Shown: in pieces, positions 1-6,980 of the stretch
Layout: the number at the start of each line of letters is the position of its first letter
How positions within the stretch are numbered: position 1 is the first letter of the stretch
Assembly: GCA_903821255.1 (NCBI GenBank)
Contig: CAIJKT010000312.1
Coordinates: 1-11,113, forward strand
From: an uncultured Lentisphaeria bacterium
GTDB lineage: Bacteria > Verrucomicrobiota > Lentisphaeria > Victivallales > Victivallaceae
DNA: 11,113 bases
Reading direction: 5' to 3'
Position numbers and translations under genes: made by a program
Notes under the pieces: generated by a model
Seen by the model: only the letters and a program-made list of their open reading frames with translations
Database searches by the model: none
Told to the model about the DNA's origin: nothing

Positions 1-109
1 TTCCGATTGCCTGTTATCAGGCAACCGGCCAGCATTATGCGCACTCAGCACTAAATGACCGTTTTCCGGCCATTTTAAATGCTCAAAATCCGGCCATTCC
101 TAGTGCTCA
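1..109. mobile_element. Probable terminal end of an IS21-like insertion sequence (partial)
   Basis: On the minus strand this edge holds repeated units of the form TGAGCA, about eight variable bases, then ATGGCCGG, at 109-86 and 85-62. A looser copy (TGAG, 13 bases, GGCCGG) lies at 47-25. A perfect hairpin TTGCCTG/CAGGCAA spans 7-24. Several short direct repeats inside a terminus that begins with TG is the known layout of IS21-family ends, and contigs often break at such multi-copy elements. No transposase (istA) or helper ATPase (istB) is visible, because the element would continue to the left of the window. The family assignment is therefore inference. The likely outer boundary is 109/110. 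It could also be an unrelated intergenic repeat cluster. Confidence 0.35.
62..109 (-). repeat. Two tandem 24-bp direct repeats
   Basis: Read on the minus strand, 109-86 and 85-62 are adjacent 24-base units that agree at 17 of 24 positions by hand comparison. The shared parts are the first six bases (TGAGCA) and an internal AATGGCCGGA block. They would be the transposase-binding repeats of the putative IS end. Confidence 0.6.
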
Positions 110-1392
110 TCCACACATGGTTGGCGATGTATTAGTTTCGATTGAATAATGCTATTTCTAGCATATTTTTCGGCAGGGCCGTAAAGCTCTTCATCTCTCG
201 CTTTGCAAGCTAACGCTTCAGCTATTTTGTAATAATCCTTCTCTGTATCTGAAAGCTGTTCCTCAATTTCATGAAAAGGTAAATCAGAAATAGCAATCCA
301 AAGTGCGGTTGCATCTAGAGATAATCCATTCGTAGTGTTTTCACGTATTTTGCTAACTATTTCTAGTGCTTTCGCTTTTTGATTTTTGTAAATATAGCCA
401 TTTGCATATATTAACAGTAATGCATTACAAGGCTCTTTAACTCCTAATTGTAACTCAGAATGCGCTAAAGCTTCTAGCGCTTCTTCCTTTTTGCCAGCAA
501 TTAGCAACGCTTGACCGCGCAATGCAGAAAGCCAAACATCAGCACTTTTTTTATCGTTGTATTTTTCATCTTGATATAACTCTTGGACTGCTTCAAGAGC
601 TTCTGCAATTTTATTTTGTGATATTTTGTTAGAAATTATATTAATAACTTTATCAAAATCATCATCGACTTCTGTTGAAATCATAGAGTTAAGACTAATA
701 TTAAAAATTGAGCACAAAAATTGCATACTAATATTCGAATTGGCTGATTGATTTTGGGCTTTTTGGGTTGCTTCAACTATTTCTAATACTTTGTCAAATT
801 TTGCACGGTTTTCTTCTTGGTACTCATCAATTTTTTTCCTTGTTTGAGTCGTTGTATTATTAACATTATCCAACGTTGTTATTATGTTGTTAAGCTTATC
901 TTGAACATCTCCAAGCTCAGCCCGATTAAAACAAATTTTCTTACAGATATCATCAATTTTTGCATTCCGGCCATCTATTTTTTCAATGAGAAACTCAATT
1001 AATTCACGCTGCTTTTTTTGCTCTATTTCTATTCCAATAATCTTAGTCAACTCTGTTATTCTAGTTTTTCTAGCAGCTCTCAAGCAGTCGATTATCTCTT
1101 TATGTTTTCTAATAAATTCATCATTAAGAATTTTTTGTTCATTATTCTTGTTCTTTCTAGCGGAGTAATTAATCCCTGCATACGCAACAAATAACCCTGC
1201 TATAAGCGGTATGCTTATGGGGGCACTAACCGCTGTTGCAGTAATTCCTGATGTAACAAACAAATAATCTAGCAATCCTTTATTAATTGCCCCTTTTCCT
1301 AATTCAAGCAAGGAATCTTTGACTGAAGAAAATATTTGTTTGTCATTCTGTTTAAGCATCTTATAATTTACCCTAATCGACTCATTTTGCAT
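100..1392 (-). CDS. Orphan AT-rich protein: membrane hairpin, coiled coil, TPR-like tail
   Basis: I do not recognise this 430-residue protein. Residues about 44-76 are hydrophobic and rich in Gly, Ala and Ser, consistent with one or two membrane segments. Residues about 80-215 are strongly charged and helical, with coiled-coil character (many Lys, Glu, Asn and Gln). From about 245 to 415 there are TPR-like helix pairs, for example AEALEAVQELY and GKKEEALEALA. There is no signal peptide. The coding DNA is visibly more AT-rich than every other gene here, suggesting recent acquisition. No good Shine-Dalgarno precedes the first ATG; Met12, with AGGG eleven bases upstream, is an alternative start. 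The last two residues and the TAG stop lie inside the IS-like repeat, so the native C-terminus has probably been cut off. The architecture resembles membrane-bound accessory or defence proteins, but no function can be assigned. Confidence 0.75.
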   Translation of the reverse strand: MQNESIRVNYKMLKQNDKQIFSSVKDSLLELGKGAINKGLLDYLFVTSGITATAVSAPISIPLIAGLFVAYAGINYSARKNKNNEQKILNDEFIRKHKEIIDCLRAARKTRITELTKIIGIEIEQKKQRELIEFLIEKIDGRNAKIDDICKKICFNRAELGDVQDKLNNIITTLDNVNNTTTQTRKKIDEYQEENRAKFDKVLEIVEATQKAQNQSANSNISMQFLCSIFNISLNSMISTEVDDDFDKVINIISNKISQNKIAEALEAVQELYQDEKYNDKKSADVWLSALRGQALLIAGKKEEALEALAHSELQLGVKEPCNALLLIYANGYIYKNQKAKALEIVSKIRENTTNGLSLDATALWIAISDLPFHEIEEQLSDTEKDYYKIAEALACKARDEELYGPAEKYARNSIIQSKLIHRQPCVDEH

Positions 1393-1755
1393 TCAAATAA
1401 AGCGTCTGCGTAAAAACACATCATCATATCACCTTCATTAAATCCCGCCAAGTTTGAAGCATAGCTTTTTACAGGTTATTTTTAATCCTCAACTCGTAAT
1501 TTGTCATCAATATAATAATTTACAAGGCAATTTCCATACATACTCTGTGCCCAAGCTGTAATGAACAAAAAATTAGGCTAGCGTGGTCGTATTTAAGCTT
1601 TCTAATCTTTTATGTGGAAGTTGGGTTAAAATGCTAGACAGGCGAACAGTACTCCCGGTGGAATATGTCGTTCCGCTGGGGAAATCGGGGTCAAATACCT
1701 CAAAAATAGCTTTTAGAAGAAGCCAATCTACCTCACACCCAGCCGAGCAGGCCGG
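1393..1755. other. Stretch without an intact gene; 60-codon open remnant on minus strand
   Basis: The part from 1393 to about 1572 is AT-rich and I see no gene, RNA or clear promoter in it. On the minus strand, 1755 down to 1573 is an open frame of 60 codons ending in TAA. It directly follows, in the same frame, the TAG that ends the membrane-protein remnant at 1756-1926. Its translation includes FEVFDPDFPSGTTYSTG, which I cannot place in a family, and it has no start codon of its own near its beginning. It may be a decayed gene end or chance; 60 open codons are not decisive. Confidence 0.3.
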
Positions 1756-1926
1756 CTAGGCGGCGATCCCCATCACGATTAACGGATTGATCTTTGTCAG
1801 ATAGAAGATCGCGAAAGCGGCGATGGCGATGATGCGGCTTACCGGCCTCTCCCGGATGCCGGACCAGGCGGCGGATATAACATACACGAGGATGAATTCG
1901 AGCCTACGGCTCTCAATGGCGGCATC
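1756..1926 (-). pseudogene. C-terminal remnant of a membrane protein resembling chromate transporters
   Basis: The minus frame is open for 56 codons, from just after a TGA at 1929-1927 to a TAG at 1758-1756. It encodes two hydrophobic helices separated by a short charged loop. It ends in AIAAFAIFYLTKINPLIVMG, the pattern seen at the C-terminus of CHR-type chromate transporters (helix, Lys, x, Asn-Pro, hydrophobic helix). There is no start codon or ribosome binding site, and the frame begins immediately after the terminator at 1929-1959. The front of the gene is therefore missing, by deletion, insertion or a wrong assembly join. The family call rests on about 40 residues and is tentative; any polytopic transporter tail could look similar. 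Confidence 0.4.
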
Positions 1927-1928
1927 TC

Positions 1929-1959
1929 AAAAAAGACCGTCATTTTGATAAAATGACGG
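1929..1959 (-). terminator. Rho-independent terminator
   Basis: On the minus strand a perfect 10-bp stem (CCGTCATTTT, loop ATC, AAAATGACGG; 1959-1937) is followed by TC and six T residues (1936-1929). This is a canonical intrinsic terminator. It lies about 300 bases after the stop of the TPR gene, the last gene of the minus-strand group, with nothing convincing between. It most likely ends that transcript. Confidence 0.75.
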
Positions 1960-2258
1960 GTGACATATGAATTATGAATGCAGTATTCAAAACATGGGGC
2001 GGATGAAAAAATACATTTTTTCTTCAGACCCGGCAACAGCCGGATTTGCAACAGGTTCGGGATGCCGTCAAGAGAGCAAACTGAATAACAGGGAGCCCGC
2101 GACCGGTTATGCCGGATTGCGACCTTTACGGAATCACGGTTCTATTGCATTTTCCTGCCCTTCGTTTTATAGAACCCACAAATTCTTTTGAAAAATCATG
2201 CAGTTTGCCGGGCATGGCACTAAAAATATGCCGTCTGCAGCATCTAATCTTCCCGGCA
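1960..2258. other. Long 3' region between TPR gene stop and terminator; no gene seen
   Basis: This stretch of about 300 bases would be the transcribed 3' end of the TPR gene. It contains a 7-bp inverted repeat TGCCGGG/CCCGGCA (2206-2212 and 2252-2258) enclosing a 5-bp GGCAT/ATGCC repeat, and a weak AT palindrome around 2004-2021. A 74-codon open frame on the plus strand (1967-2191) has no ribosome binding site and a composition unlike a protein, so I do not call it. Confidence 0.5.
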
Positions 2259-3251
2259 TTACCGACCTGCCCCGGCTGAGGCAGTATCTTTCTTATCGGC
2301 ATTGCCGGGCTGCGGCTGGGCGATAAGGGCCTGAAGCTGCTCAATCGCTTTCTGGGCAATTTTGCGGTGCTCCGGTTTGGTTTCCGGAATGCCCAGAACA
2401 ACATTATAGGTTTTAATGGCGTCGGAATACTTCTTTTGAGCTTTTAATATACTCGCTTCCCCCATGCAGGCCTCGGCGCGCTGTTCCGGTTTAAGGCCTT
2501 TGTCCTTTTCCAGCAGACAGTAAATCTCCATGGCCTTGTCATAATTTTTATCGGCCTGCATGTTTCTGGCGACTTTCATATATGCACTGACCAGAGACGG
2601 GTAAAAACTCTTTTTAGCGTCAACCGTCATCGCATCGAGTTCCTGCCGGGTAAAAACTTCAATAACGGCGGGATAATTTTCCTGCGCGCTGTAAATCCAT
2701 ATCATAAGTCTTTTTGCCATAAACTGGTTTTGAACATTGTCCTGGCACAATGCCAGGGCCTGCCGCGCATAATCCAGAGCATTGGGATAGTCTTTTTTAG
2801 TGTTCATGACATGGCCTGCTTTCATCAGGAACCGGTATTTATCGACATTTGCAGTCACCTTGCCGAGGCCTTCCATGCAGTCATCTATCGCATCATCGTA
2901 TTTCCGGGCGGCGGCATGGACGTCCGCCATTTGCAGATATACCCTGTTGCGGTCATTTCCCGCAAGGTCGGGAATGTCCAGAATTTGTTCAAGGTATTTC
3001 ATTGCCTCGTCAAGGCTGGACATTTTCAGGCAGGCATAGGAAAGATCGAACAGCACGGCTACTTCCTCCGAAGAAAGCTGGGCGGCGGCCAGTGCTTTGT
3101 TGAGTTCAGCAATGGATGCCGGGTAATCTCCTGACTGCATTTTCTGCCGGGCGTGGGCATAAAGCTGTCTGAAATCCTCTCCGGCTGCGGCGGCGGACCA
3201 TGCCATCATACTCACAAGCGGGAGAATGAATATTAATTTATGCAACATCAT
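2259..3251 (-). CDS. Secreted tetratricopeptide-repeat (TPR) protein
   Basis: The 330-residue product begins with a signal peptide (about residues 1-23: Lys5, a hydrophobic core, then an Ala-rich cleavage region), so it should reach the periplasm. The rest is almost all helical TPR units. Clear copies lie around 28-60 (GDYPASIAELNKAL), 68-92 (DEAMKYLEQIL), 103-130 (RKYDDAIDDCMEGL), 144-170 (KDYPNALDYARQAL), 223-249 (KNYDKAMEIYCLL) and 262-290 (KKYSDAIKTYNVVL). The tail from about 311 is Gln/Pro/Asp/Lys-rich and probably disordered. TPR proteins scaffold other proteins and have no reaction of their own. The start is ATG with AAGGAA six bases upstream; a second ATG follows directly. It lies 133 bp after the transglutaminase-like gene, so it may be read through from the aminolipid group or have its own promoter. 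The partner is unknown. Confidence 0.85.
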   Translation of the reverse strand: MMLHKLIFILPLVSMMAWSAAAAGEDFRQLYAHARQKMQSGDYPASIAELNKALAAAQLSSEEVAVLFDLSYACLKMSSLDEAMKYLEQILDIPDLAGNDRNRVYLQMADVHAAARKYDDAIDDCMEGLGKVTANVDKYRFLMKAGHVMNTKKDYPNALDYARQALALCQDNVQNQFMAKRLMIWIYSAQENYPAVIEVFTRQELDAMTVDAKKSFYPSLVSAYMKVARNMQADKNYDKAMEIYCLLEKDKGLKPEQRAEACMGEASILKAQKKYSDAIKTYNVVLGIPETKPEHRKIAQKAIEQLQALIAQPQPGNADKKDTASAGAGR

Positions 3252-3320
3252 TACCGTTTCCTTAAAGATTGCCGCCGGTCTGTCATGTGCCTCATTCCGG
3301 CTGCTGACTATTAATATATC

Positions 3321-3333
3321 GCTCCGATGGAGC
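3321..3333. repeat. Short palindromic element GCTCC-GAT-GGAGC
   Basis: A perfect 5-bp palindrome with a 3-base loop is followed on the plus strand by TAAAAAAAC and a run of A/T. It sits in the 133-bp gap between two genes. It is not an intrinsic terminator for the minus-strand genes, because the T run precedes the stem in that direction. Similar small GCTCC-NNN-GGAGC palindromes with A/T flanks are scattered between genes in some bacterial genomes. A related GAGCC-TAC-GGCTC palindrome lies at 1900-1912. Confidence 0.4.
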
Positions 3334-3384
3334 TAAAAAAACATTTTATAAATTTAAAACTATTAATCTTTCGCGCCGCCGGCT

Positions 3385-4449
3385 TCATTTTTTTGTCTTT
3401 CCGCCGGTTCCCGTGCTGAATACCGACTTCTGAATTCTGACTTCCGGCTTCCGGGTTGCGGGCAAATCCCGCCGGGTCATCCATTTTGCGGCTTCCGGCA
3501 GATGCTTTACCGCGCTGAAAGGTTCATCCCAGTAAGCATATCTGTCCGGACTGCCATAGAGCATATTTTTCGAAAATGCAGCCAGAAGCATTTCCGGGTC
3601 CCGTCCGAAAACCGGGATACTGCCGGGAGGAGCAAGCTTCCTCAATTTATCGCTCAGCGCCTGATTGGCAGGCCTGAAATCCTGGAATTCAGAAGGCTGC
3701 AGCATTAATTTCCGCCGGAAGAACGCGTTCTTCAGTTCATCCGGCCAATCGTCCGGCGGCATAAAGGAATTGATGTCACAGCCCTTATAGATTCTTCTGC
3801 CGGGCAGATCCACGACCCAGTGCTGCTGTTCCCGGGATACCTCCGTCAAAATATACGCCGGAGCGCCTTGAGCATCCGTCAGCAAAGCGATTTTAGCGTC
3901 AAAACCGGCCTGTTCCGCCAGGCCGCAGAAAAGTCTGGCGCGGGCATAAATATCCGGGCAGCCGTTCTCCAGCAGACCGGAAAGCCGGCCGGAGGCGGCG
4001 GGGGCGGCTTTCACCGCCAGAACAAAGCGCAGGATTTCCTCAACCGGAAAAGCTGTTTTCGCAATCGCCGCCGCGGCATGTTTCAGAATCAGGGCATCGC
4101 GCCACCTGAAATAATCAATCGTTGAAAAAGGCGGAGACCACAGCAGCGGGAGGAGGCCCTCCTGTCTGCCGAATTTCAGCGCATTCGCGGCAGGCATCGG
4201 CGGCAGTTCGTCAGGAACAATCAGCAATGATGCGGCATAAAGGGCTTTCCGCCGGTCGTCCTTCTCCACCGCCTGAAGCCATTCGGCGGCCAGTTTCTGT
4301 TCATCCCGGCAGCGGGATTCATTGATTTGCGCCAATGTGACCGCCGGTATTTTTTCGCGCAGAAGGGCAGTCAATACAATGCCGGTCAGCATTGCAGCGG
4401 CAAGCATAAAAATTATCCCGGCCCCAATCCGCCTGTCATAAGATGCCAT
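3385..4449 (-). CDS. Membrane-anchored transglutaminase-like protein
   Basis: The 354-residue protein has one N-terminal hydrophobic segment (about residues 9-30) preceded by Arg6-Arg7. It is therefore an inner-membrane anchor or uncleaved signal with the bulk of the protein outside the cytoplasm. The middle resembles a transglutaminase or papain-like fold. Gly163-Cys164 lies in a loop before a helix (DIYARARLFCGLAEQAGFDA), matching the place of the nucleophilic Cys, and a later strand has His210-Trp-Val-Val-Asp214, matching the His and Asp positions. Such proteins cleave or cross-link peptides, or are inactive scaffolds. The Cys context lacks the usual Gly-x-Cys pattern, so activity is uncertain. 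The C-terminal 110 residues are not recognised and end in a Lys-rich tail. It follows the CobS-like gene by 32 bp and is probably co-transcribed. The ribosome site is weak (AGAGAA). Confidence 0.6.
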   Translation of the reverse strand: MASYDRRIGAGIIFMLAAAMLTGIVLTALLREKIPAVTLAQINESRCRDEQKLAAEWLQAVEKDDRRKALYAASLLIVPDELPPMPAANALKFGRQEGLLPLLWSPPFSTIDYFRWRDALILKHAAAAIAKTAFPVEEILRFVLAVKAAPAASGRLSGLLENGCPDIYARARLFCGLAEQAGFDAKIALLTDAQGAPAYILTEVSREQQHWVVDLPGRRIYKGCDINSFMPPDDWPDELKNAFFRRKLMLQPSEFQDFRPANQALSDKLRKLAPPGSIPVFGRDPEMLLAAFSKNMLYGSPDRYAYWDEPFSAVKHLPEAAKWMTRRDLPATRKPEVRIQKSVFSTGTGGKTKK

Positions 4450-4481
4450 AATTAAGTTTCTCTGATTAGTTCCAGTACGAT

Positions 4482-5276
4482 TTATGTCCGGCTGAGAAAC
4501 AAAACCCCGAGCAGCAGTGCAAAAAGTTCAAACAGATATCCGGCGAGACTGATAATGTCAATGGTCACGCCATTGAGTTTGATTTCGCAAAACCGGCGGA
4601 CGACATTGGCAAAGACGAAAGCCACGGCAAAGGCAATCAGTGAAACATAGGGAGATTTAAACAGAATGAACAGAACGAAAAAACCGGCCACTCCCCAGAT
4701 GTAAAGCCGGTTCTCCTGATTGATTTCAATCACCGGCAATCCGGTGTTCAGCGCCGGAGCGGCGGCCAGATGCCCCTGAATGGTAAATGACAGCACCAGC
4801 ACCACGATCATCCAGTAGTAATAGCCGCAATAGAACATCAGGTAAAAGGTGAAAAGCTTGAGCAGCACCGCCAGCACCAGCACCAGGCTGCTCAGCGGCC
4901 CGGCGGCGTTGCGGACATCATTATCAAGGTTGACCATCGCATAGCCCAATGGTTTTTTGTCAAGTATTTGCTCAAACAGGGAAACGAGCGCGCCAAGACT
5001 GCGGAAAGAGTCTTTCAATTCCGTCAGCAGCGTAAGCGAAATGGCAAAAATGACGGCACCGGAAATCTTCATGGAAAGCATTGAAAGAATTCCGCCGAAG
5101 AAGAAAATAATCAGTCCGGCCACCACGCCGACAACAGGAAAACACATCTGGGTCAGCGGCGAGAATACCTCGTCTTCAAAGTCTTTTCCCGCATTTTTAA
5201 TTGATGCCGGAACCGGAAGATCAATCAGCATTTCCCATGCGGCCGCAAAAGACGCCATTATAACTTTATGAATCAT
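4482..5276 (-). CDS. CobS-like integral membrane protein with degenerate catalytic motifs
   Basis: The 264-residue product is polytopic, with hydrophobic segments near 46-64, 70-86, 129-148, 153-168, 192-206, 209-226 and 241-262. Its layout follows CobS, the membrane enzyme joining adenosylcobinamide-GDP to alpha-ribazole. Matching parts are LPVPA at 20-24, FPVVGVVAGL at 46-55, a D-x-x-x-x-G-rich segment at 118-128 followed by a hydrophobic helix, and LNGVTIDI at 234-241 where CobS has GG-x-TGD. The signature HLDGLADTxDG is replaced by LKDSFRSLGAL (87-97): only the first Asp survives. TGD has become TID, and the DSRxGTxG loop has become DNDVRNAAG. Cobalamin synthesis is therefore unlikely, and no cob genes are nearby. 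It starts 21 bp after the OlsA-like gene with a good AGGAG site, suggesting a role linked to aminolipids. The homology is by eye; the alternative is an unrelated membrane protein. Confidence 0.55.
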   Translation of the reverse strand: MIHKVIMASFAAAWEMLIDLPVPASIKNAGKDFEDEVFSPLTQMCFPVVGVVAGLIIFFFGGILSMLSMKISGAVIFAISLTLLTELKDSFRSLGALVSLFEQILDKKPLGYAMVNLDNDVRNAAGPLSSLVLVLAVLLKLFTFYLMFYCGYYYWMIVVLVLSFTIQGHLAAAPALNTGLPVIEINQENRLYIWGVAGFFVLFILFKSPYVSLIAFAVAFVFANVVRRFCEIKLNGVTIDIISLAGYLFELFALLLGVLFLSRT

Positions 5277-5297
5277 CCGACACTCCTGTGGTTTAAT

Positions 5298-6089
5298 TTA
5301 AAAGGCCAGCGCGGCATCCCGTACTTCCGCTTTCGCCTGCTGACGGTTTTTGATATTCCAATATTCCTTTTCCATCAAAGTATGAACATACTCGGCAAGT
5401 TCCTTGCGGGATCTGCCTTCCGCCTTGACTTGCGGAAGAATATGCACCTCGACATTGATGGACTTATATCCTAAAATCCGCCAGAGGTGCGGCATCAATG
5501 TCATGTCGCCAAACCACGCGGTCGTCTGCCCGGCTTCGGCCGGCCGGTAATAAGTTATTACCGGCAGTATCGGATAATCACTCTGAGCAATGGCTTCAAA
5601 AGGAGTGGACTTGAACGCCTTGATGCCGTTTTCGCCGTCCGTACTGGTTCCTTCCGGATAAACCAGGATCGGAATCCCGTGTTTCATTGTATCCAGAATT
5701 TGAGAGAGCGCGTCTGAAGATTTCTGCTTTGAACCGCGGTCTATCCAGAGCGGACGGCTTATGCCGAGATACCATCCGAGAATCGGCCAGTTCCTGATGT
5801 CCATTTTCGGCGTGAATCTTATCGGAAAAATCGACCCGTGCACCAGAATGTCCAGATATCCCATATGATTTGAGACTATCATTCCGCCTTTAAACGAACC
5901 GGGATCGCCGACAATGGCAACCTTTATACTCAAAATCCTGACAAAACCGCGGCCCCACATGCGGGAGCAATATGTAACCCGCCGGATCGCGCCCCAGCCG
6001 CCGATATGCACAAAAAATGAGAAAAAACCAGTAACCGGCAACCATAAACAAATCGCCAGAAGTTTAACAATACGTCGCAGCATCATCAT
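5298..6089 (-). CDS. olsA: Lyso-aminolipid O-acyltransferase (OlsA/PlsC family)
   Basis: The 263-residue protein has the glycerolphosphate acyltransferase motifs in order. There is an N-terminal membrane segment (about 8-27). SNHMGYLD at 73-80 carries the catalytic H-x4-D pair (His75, Asp80). WIDRGS lies at 115-120, and YPEGTSTDG at 144-152 is followed by a Lys/Phe-containing acceptor region near 156-165. WFGDMTLMPHLW at 192-203 is typical of the OlsA-like branch. It would transfer an acyl group from acyl-ACP or acyl-CoA at the inner face of the cytoplasmic membrane. A general lysophosphatidic acid acyltransferase (PlsC) has the same motifs. The OlsB-like gene 27 bp upstream points to O-acylation of the lyso-aminolipid. 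Three ATGs are in tandem; the first sits six bases after AGG. The length is normal for the family. Confidence 0.8.
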   Translation of the reverse strand: MMMLRRIVKLLAICLWLPVTGFFSFFVHIGGWGAIRRVTYCSRMWGRGFVRILSIKVAIVGDPGSFKGGMIVSNHMGYLDILVHGSIFPIRFTPKMDIRNWPILGWYLGISRPLWIDRGSKQKSSDALSQILDTMKHGIPILVYPEGTSTDGENGIKAFKSTPFEAIAQSDYPILPVITYYRPAEAGQTTAWFGDMTLMPHLWRILGYKSINVEVHILPQVKAEGRSRKELAEYVHTLMEKEYWNIKNRQQAKAEVRDAALAF

Positions 6090-6116
6090 TTTAAACCTGC
6101 ACTATTCATCTTGATT

Positions 6117-6980
6117 CTATGAACAAAAATGCTTGAAATATTTTTCCGGAAGACTGGCATGGTCCAGCAATACCAGGAAGTCGATGGAACTGAAGTCTTT
6201 ATCCAGCGCCGGAGCCCCGCAGATTCCCACCCCGAGCCGCAGATAGCCCTTGAACAATGGCGGAATCAGATGCAGCAGAGTGCGCCGGCTATCCAGCAAC
6301 TCCTGCATTTTCCCCGCATCCGGCGGCGGCAGAACAAAATTATCCGTCGGGGTCGCCTGTAAAATCGCAGATAAATTATTGCGCTCCTTAAAATGTTCAT
6401 ACAGCGCCCAGCCGACCGCTGGTTCCGTTGTTTCCAGACTGACACAGCCGAGCAGATATCGCATTTTTGACCGTTTAAGCACTTCGGCGATTCCGGCCCA
6501 CAACAGCGCGACCACTGCGCCGCTGCGGTATTCCGGCGAGACGCATGAACGTCCGACTTCGATGGTATTCTCGGAGATTTTATCGAGACCCTCAATATGG
6601 TATTCCCTGGCGGAGTAGAAGCCGATACCGGAACTGGCCGCCATGCCCGGATGCATCCGGTAGGTGCCGACAATCAATCCGCTTTTCTTTTCAACAACAA
6701 TCAGATGCAGGCAATATTCATCGAACTCGTCCCGGTCAAGCTGATCCTGCTGTGCAGACGCGAGATTTTTCCCCTGTTCAAGGCTGAAGACTTCAAAACG
6801 AAGGCGCTGGGCCATTTCAATTTCTTTGTCGGAATCAGCCATTTTGATCAGGAATTGATCCTTCTCGGCCAGCACCGGTGGTGTACATATCTGTTTTATT
6901 AATTCCTGTAAAGTCATATGCCCCGCTAAAATTTCACTTATCTCTGTTAGGTAATATGTAAAATAATGGCTCTGTACCAA
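6117..6980 (-). CDS. olsB: OlsB-type N-acyltransferase (aminolipid synthesis, GNAT fold)
   Basis: This is the first enzyme of ornithine-type lipid synthesis. It transfers a 3-hydroxyacyl chain from ACP to the alpha-amino group of an amino acid. Family features appear in order: QRLRFEVFSLEQG at 58-70, LDRDEFDEYCLHLIVVE at 81-97, VGTYRMH at 104-110, GFYSAREYHIEGL at 120-132, IEVGRSCVSPEYR at 140-152, LGCVSL at 177-182, and PPLFKGYLRLGVGICGAPALD at 240-260 before a DF-x-x-x-DF segment. The amino acid cannot be read from sequence: ornithine is the classic substrate, glycine in Bacteroides-type relatives. The longest frame starts with TTG at 6980 but has a poor ribosome site. ATG at 6917 (Met22, 266 residues) is an equally good start and would suit the promoter at about 7005. 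The OlsA-like partner follows 27 bp downstream. Confidence 0.82.
   Translation of the reverse strand: MVQSHYFTYYLTEISEILAGHMTLQELIKQICTPPVLAEKDQFLIKMADSDKEIEMAQRLRFEVFSLEQGKNLASAQQDQLDRDEFDEYCLHLIVVEKKSGLIVGTYRMHPGMAASSGIGFYSAREYHIEGLDKISENTIEVGRSCVSPEYRSGAVVALLWAGIAEVLKRSKMRYLLGCVSLETTEPAVGWALYEHFKERNNLSAILQATPTDNFVLPPPDAGKMQELLDSRRTLLHLIPPLFKGYLRLGVGICGAPALDKDFSSIDFLVLLDHASLPEKYFKHFCS

Noticed and set aside
1660..1710. GGGGTCA motif as the end of an IS200/REP-type element
   Set aside because: Only one short motif is present, with no matching hairpin or Y1 transposase nearby.
1839..2051. 70-codon minus-strand open frame crossing the terminator
   Set aside because: It spans the terminator stem, has a composition unlike a protein, and overlaps the better-supported transporter-like remnant in another frame.
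1967..2191. 74-codon plus-strand open frame beginning MNYECSIQN
   Set aside because: There is no Shine-Dalgarno, no domain or signal, and it lies in the 3' region of the opposite-strand gene.
2730..3134. 134-codon plus-strand open frame opposite the TPR gene
   Set aside because: It is a shadow of the TPR coding frame. It has no ribosome site, and the minus frame has clear TPR periodicity and a signal peptide.
3321..3340. GCTCC palindrome as an intrinsic terminator
   Set aside because: The A run follows the stem on the plus strand, where no gene ends. On the minus strand the T run comes before the stem, which is the wrong order.
6266..6673. 135-codon minus-strand open frame within olsB
   Set aside because: It is an out-of-frame shadow of the OlsB-like gene, rich in Arg and Cys, without its own start site.
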